Shown here: positions 6,399 to 9,083 of the stretch, piece by piece
Layout of the letters: every line of letters starts with the position of its first letter
Position numbering within the stretch: position 1 is the stretch's first letter
Origin: DATLYH01 sp035575035
GTDB lineage: Bacteria; Planctomycetota; Planctomycetia; Gemmatales; Gemmataceae
DNA length: 9,083 nucleotides
Assembly: GCA_035575035.1 (NCBI GenBank)
Contig: DATLYH010000392.1
Span: 1 to 9,083, forward strand
Direction: 5' to 3'
Position numbers and translations under genes: made by a program
Notes under the pieces: generated by a model
What the model was told of the DNA's origin: nothing
The model's input: the letters and a program-made list of their open reading frames with translations, nothing else
Database searches by the model: none

Positions 6399-6460
6399 TC
6401 AGATGTCAGATTGCAGAGGGCAGATTGCCCTGAAGCCTGCAACCTATAGCCTGAAGCCTA
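6399..6460. repeat. Heptamer repeat element, copy 2, opposite orientation to copy 1
   Basis: Four heptamers (CAGATGT, CAGATTG, CAGAGGG, CAGATTG; 6400-6427) are followed by five bases and then AAGCCTG, CAACCTA, TAGCCTG, AAGCCTA (6433-6460). The reverse complement of copy 1 (1142-1233) has the same order: CAGATT-type heptamers, CCCCG, then AAGCCTG, TCGCCTC, AAGCCTG, AAGCCT. The two are thus homologous dispersed copies. This copy ends just before the GTG at 6465 and fills much of the 191-bp gap between the Rieske and sulfatase genes, in which no gene was seen. Confidence 0.8.
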
Positions 6461-6481
6461 GAGGGTGAATCATCAAAATGC

Positions 6482-6486
6482 GGGAG
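6482..6486 (+). promoter_or_regulatory. Ribosome binding site that decides the sulfatase start
   Basis: GGGAG lies 8 bases before the ATG at 6495. It supports that start over the in-frame GTG at 6465, whose upstream sequence is the repeat element and which has no comparable site at the right distance. Confidence 0.6.
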
Positions 6487-6494
6487 ACCGACCG

Positions 6495-8210
6495 ATGACC
6501 GGACAACCGCTGACATACGGGATGTTGCTGACGCTGCTGGCTGCGGGCCTCTTCCCGGCGTCGGCCTGGGCAGCCGAGCCGGGCCCGAAGCCCAATATCA
6601 TCGTGATCATGTCCGACGACATGGGATACTCGGACCTCGGCTGCTACGGCGGCGAGATCAACACGCCGAACCTCGACGCCCTGGCGGCCGGCGGGCTGCG
6701 CTTCACCCAGTTTTACAACACCGCCCGTTGCTGCCCCACCCGCGCCAGCTTGCTCACCGGGCTCTACCCGCACCAGACCGGCGTCGGCCACATGATGGAC
6801 GACAAGGGGGTAGACGGCTACCGCGGCGACCTGAACCGCCGTTGCGCCACCATTGCGGAGGCGCTCCGACCCGCCGGCTACCGCAGTTACGCGGTCGGCA
6901 AGTGGCACGTCACCCGGTACACGGCCCCGGATGGTCCGAAGCATAACTGGCCGCTCCAGCGCGGCTTCGACCGCTACTACGGCACCATCACCGGCGCCGG
7001 CAGCTTCTTCGACCCCTCCACCCTGGTGCGCGACAACACCATGATTTCCGCCTTCGCCGACCCGGAGTATCAGCCAAAGCTTTACTATTACACCGACGCC
7101 ATCTCCGACCATGCGGTCCGGTTCATCGCCGATCATGTCCGCGATCACTCGGACCAGCCATTCTTCCTCTACGTCGCCTACACCGCCGCCCACTGGCCGA
7201 TGCACGCCCTGCCCGAGGACATCGCCCGATACCGGGGCAAGTATGACGTCGGCTACGAACCGGTCCGCAAGGCCCGTTTCGCCAAGGGGGTCAAGCTCGG
7301 CACCATCGACCCGCAGTGGGGCCTGGCGCCGCCGGCCGAGGACTGGGACAAGGTGGCCGACAAAAAGTGGGAGGCAGCGGGCATGGAGGTGTACGCGGCA
7401 ATGGTGGACCGCATGGACCAGGGGATTGGCAAGATCGTGGCCGAGCTGCGGCGGACCGGCCGGCTCGACAACACCTTGATCCTTTACCTTCAGGACAACG
7501 GCGGCTGTGCGGAACTGATGGGCCGAGCGGCGGCCAAGGACCGGCCCAACGGCCCGCGGGCCGAGAAGCCGTCATTGCCCCCGATGAGGCCCGAGGAGCT
7601 GCAAAAGGGAATCGTACCGAACCAGACGCGGGACGGCTACCCGGTGCGGATGGGGCCGAAGGTCCTCCCCGGCCCGGCCGACACCTACCTGGCCTATGGC
7701 CGCGGCTGGGCCAACGTGTCGAACACGCCGTTCCGCGAGTACAAGCACTGGGTCCACGAAGGCGGCATCAGCACGCCGCTGATCGTCCACTGGCCCGCCC
7801 GCATCAAGGCGCGAGGCGAGCTGCGGCACCAGCCCGGCCATGTGATCGACCTGATGGCCACCTGTGTGGACGTGGCCGGCGCCCGGTATCCGACTGAACT
7901 GCATGGCAATCCGATCACGCCGCTGGAAGGGAAGAGCCTGGTGCCGGCCTTCGACGGTCAGCCGATCGAGCGCGAGGCCCTTTTCTGGGAGCACGAGGGG
8001 AACCGGGCCGTGCGCATGGGCGACTGGAAGCTGGTGGCCAAGCACGGTCGGCCGTGGGAGCTGTACAACATCAAGGCCGACCGCTCCGAGCTGAAGGACC
8101 TGGCCGATCGGCACCCCGAGCGCGTCCGGGCGATGGTCGCCGCTTACGAGAGCTGGGCCAAGCGGTGCGGCGTCGAGCCGTGGGCGGTCGTCGGCCCGAA
8201 GAAGCAATGA
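6495..8210 (+). CDS. Exported arylsulfatase-type sulfatase (formylglycine-dependent)
   Basis: This 571-residue protein is a type I sulfatase that hydrolyses sulfate esters, probably in the periplasm. Residues 1-26 form a hydrophobic signal-like segment ending ASAWA, with likely cleavage before AEPG. The sulfatase core starts PNIIVIMSDDMG (33-44), where D41 and D42 are metal ligands. The activation motif is CCPTRASLLTG (79-89): C79 is the residue converted to formylglycine in the C-x-P-(S/T)-R pattern. GKWH (135-138) gives the active-site Lys136 and His138; PFFLYVAYTAAHWPMH carries a further active-site His; and QDNGG (D334, N335) completes the calcium site. The C-terminal subdomain has FWEHEGNRAVRMGDWKLV, usual for this branch. 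The pattern resembles the S1_4 type, but the substrate (a sulfated polysaccharide or aryl sulfate) cannot be read from sequence. Activation needs a formylglycine-generating enzyme encoded elsewhere. The ATG at 6495 has a ribosome binding site; a GTG at 6465 would add ten residues. The signal segment lacks a basic residue before the hydrophobic core. Confidence 0.92.
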   Translation: MTGQPLTYGMLLTLLAAGLFPASAWAAEPGPKPNIIVIMSDDMGYSDLGCYGGEINTPNLDALAAGGLRFTQFYNTARCCPTRASLLTGLYPHQTGVGHMMDDKGVDGYRGDLNRRCATIAEALRPAGYRSYAVGKWHVTRYTAPDGPKHNWPLQRGFDRYYGTITGAGSFFDPSTLVRDNTMISAFADPEYQPKLYYYTDAISDHAVRFIADHVRDHSDQPFFLYVAYTAAHWPMHALPEDIARYRGKYDVGYEPVRKARFAKGVKLGTIDPQWGLAPPAEDWDKVADKKWEAAGMEVYAAMVDRMDQGIGKIVAELRRTGRLDNTLILYLQDNGGCAELMGRAAAKDRPNGPRAEKPSLPPMRPEELQKGIVPNQTRDGYPVRMGPKVLPGPADTYLAYGRGWANVSNTPFREYKHWVHEGGISTPLIVHWPARIKARGELRHQPGHVIDLMATCVDVAGARYPTELHGNPITPLEGKSLVPAFDGQPIEREALFWEHEGNRAVRMGDWKLVAKHGRPWELYNIKADRSELKDLADRHPERVRAMVAAYESWAKRCGVEPWAVVGPKKQ

Positions 8211-8232
8211 CCCGACTGGTTCCCATAGTTGT

Positions 8233-8273
8233 CCTTGCTGCGTGGACAGAACACTGAGCCGCAAGCAGCAAGG
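8233..8273. terminator. Hairpin candidate downstream of the sulfatase
   Basis: A perfect 9-bp inverted repeat pairs CCTTGCTGC (8233-8241) with GCAGCAAGG (8265-8273) across a 23-base loop, starting 22 bases after the sulfatase stop. There is no T-run after it. It could end or stabilise the sulfatase transcript. Confidence 0.35.
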
Positions 8274-8283
8274 CTCCCCGTGG

Positions 8284-8302
8284 GGCCGCCGGCCCGGCGG
8301 CC
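8284..8302. other. G+C-rich hairpin in the leader of the 73-residue gene
   Basis: GGCCGCCG (8284-8291) pairs perfectly with CGGCGGCC (8295-8302) across a 3-base loop. Four outer pairs (GTGG 8280-8283 with CCAC 8307-8310) could extend it if GGCG is bulged. It ends 18 bases before the ATG at 8321. It could be part of the sulfatase terminator or a structured leader affecting translation of the next gene. Confidence 0.35.
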
Positions 8303-8320
8303 GGCGCCACGTGTAAGATC

Positions 8321-8542
8321 ATGGATAAAGCCCGCATCCCAGTGAAGCTGCACCGCCGCGTCTGCCTGATCCAGACCGAGGACGCGGTCCTGGCCGAGGA
8401 ATTGCTGGCCCGCAAGAAGCTGGCGCAGGACTTGGTCGGCCGGTTGACTGACCGGGTGCTGCTGGTCCGTGCCGGCCGCGCGGATGCCGTGATCGAGGAG
8501 CTGCGCCGGATGGGCCACACGCCGCAGGTGCTGGGCCGCTGA
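8321..8542 (+). CDS. Small conserved-looking protein of unknown function (73 residues)
   Basis: I do not recognise a family with confidence. The protein is soluble, with no signal or membrane segment. It opens with a basic, strand-forming KLHRRVCLIQ segment (9-18), then has a helix AVLAEELLARKKLAQDLVGRL with alternating hydrophobic and charged residues (22-42), a strand RVLLVRAG (45-52) and a helix ADAVIEELRRMGH (54-66) with a short tail. The strand-helix end resembles the closing part of helicase-associated (XPB/Ssl2 N-terminal-like) domains, but only loosely. Codon use matches its neighbours and the third positions are G/C-rich, supporting a real gene. The ATG at 8321 has no good ribosome binding site. 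The stop is 7 bases before the start of the next gene on the same strand, so the two are very likely one operon and probably act together. Confidence 0.6.
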   Translation: MDKARIPVKLHRRVCLIQTEDAVLAEELLARKKLAQDLVGRLTDRVLLVRAGRADAVIEELRRMGHTPQVLGR

Positions 8543-8549
8543 AGCGCTG

Positions 8550-9083
8550 ATGTCGCCGAATGACCTTATCCCCTGGACCGACCATTTCCGGCGAACGCTG
8601 GAGCGCTACGACGAGGCCTTGCTCCGGCGCGTGGCCGGCCAGCTGATCCGGCCGCGCAACCAATGGCCGATCGCCGATCTGATCGAACGCTGCGCCGCGG
8701 CCGTGACCAACGCCGCCATCATTGACCGCCGCCTGCAGGCTCTCGACCCCGCCTGCCGCCGACTGCTGGCGTTTATGGGCCATAGCCGGCAGCCGCGCTG
8801 GCGGCTCGGCAGCCTGCTGGAGCTGCTGGCCGCCGTCGGCCATCAAGAAGGCCCGCGCCCCGCCTTCGCCCTCTTCGAAGCCGGCCTGCTTTATCCCGAC
8901 CTGCCTGATGGCCAAACCCGATTGAAGAGCTTCGAGCAGTGGCTTGGCCAGGCGGCCGCCACTTCCTTTACCGTGGTCACCCATCCGCTCGTCGCGGCCC
9001 GCGCCGTCGGCACCGACCTGGGCCTGCCCGACCTTTCGATTGCGGATTGCGGATTGCGGATTGCGGATTCAACAGAGCAATCC
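8550..9083 (+). CDS. Unrecognised protein, N-terminal 178 residues (partial, runs off the right end)
   Basis: The frame is open from the ATG at 8550 to the window end. The visible part is mostly helical: WTDHFRRTLERYDEALLRRVAGQL (9-32), then IADLIERCAAAV, a CRRLLAFMGH helix and RWRLGSLLELLAAVG (about 87-101), which looks like a winged-helix or helix-turn-helix unit, and EAGLLYPDL. The order of helical units followed by an aspartate-rich GLPDL resembles the N-terminal module of helicase-associated proteins of the XPB/Ssl2 type, at low confidence. From residue 163 the frame crosses a heptamer array (9038-9069), giving the low-complexity sequence SIADCGLRIAD. Residues beyond that point may therefore be repeat-derived rather than ancestral. 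It follows the 73-residue gene by 7 bases. No function is assigned. Confidence 0.6.
   Translation, partial: MSPNDLIPWTDHFRRTLERYDEALLRRVAGQLIRPRNQWPIADLIERCAAAVTNAAIIDRRLQALDPACRRLLAFMGHSRQPRWRLGSLLELLAAVGHQEGPRPAFALFEAGLLYPDLPDGQTRLKSFEQWLGQAAATSFTVVTHPLVAARAVGTDLGLPDLSIADCGLRIADSTEQS
9038..9069. repeat. Heptamer array GATTGCG inside an open reading frame
   Basis: Four perfect GATTGCG heptamers plus GATT occupy 9038-9069. The reverse complement heptamer GCAATCC appears at 9077-9083, the last seven bases of the window, so an inverted array may begin there. The unit differs by one base from the CAGATTG/GATTGCA heptamers of the elements at 1142-1233 and 6399-6460. It lies in frame within the gene starting at 8550. 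Confidence 0.85.

Noticed and set aside
6444..8264. Minus-strand open frames of 253 and 230 codons opposite the sulfatase
   Set aside because: The sulfatase frame is fully supported by motifs along its length, and the antisense products resemble no family.

Overview
The window reads like a chromosomal segment of a planctomycete, probably of the Gemmata/Gemmatales type. The grounds are very G+C-rich coding sequence with G/C-ending codons, a formylglycine-type exported sulfatase, a Uma2-type nuclease, a sugar isomerase-type TIM-barrel protein, many Gram-negative envelope features, and short tandem heptamer repeats between genes. This placement is inference from gene content and style; no rRNA or other taxonomic marker is present.

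Layout from left to right. Positions 1-437 hold the C-terminal part of a TolC-like outer-membrane efflux protein running in from the left. Next is rsmD (489-1061), a 16S rRNA guanine-N2 methyltransferase with an altered motif IV. It converges on an orphan beta-class DNA methyltransferase (1219-2022, minus); the gap holds a hairpin-like inverted repeat and a heptamer repeat element that supplies the end of the methyltransferase gene. Divergent from it is a Uma2-family protein (2237-2944), which converges tail to tail on a large two-domain minus-strand gene (2966-4966). That gene joins an AP-endonuclease-2/xylose-isomerase-like TIM barrel to a class I aldolase-like barrel resembling the Cgl0159 family. 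Divergent from this is a Rieske non-heme iron oxygenase alpha subunit (5161-6303) carrying the active-site signature of choline monooxygenase-like enzymes. It is followed by an exported arylsulfatase-type sulfatase (6495-8210). The right end has a 73-residue small gene (8321-8542) and, 7 bases later, an unrecognised gene (8550 onward) that leaves the window open.

No CRISPR array, tRNA, rRNA, transposase, phage gene or recognisable defence cluster was seen. The methyltransferase has no restriction partner nearby. The genes are mostly stand-alone housekeeping and catabolic functions rather than one operon. The isomerase-aldolase and the Rieske oxygenase share a 194-bp divergent promoter region and could be co-regulated. 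The sulfatase sits 191 bp downstream of the Rieske gene.

The most unusual structure in the window is a family of dispersed heptamer repeats. One copy lies at 1142-1233, a homologous copy in the opposite orientation at 6399-6460, and a related array at 9038-9069 lies inside an open reading frame. A separate octamer array (2039-2062) lies in the 5' leader of the DNA methyltransferase. These are the best candidates for something under-described, together with the isomerase-aldolase fusion and the RsmD motif change.
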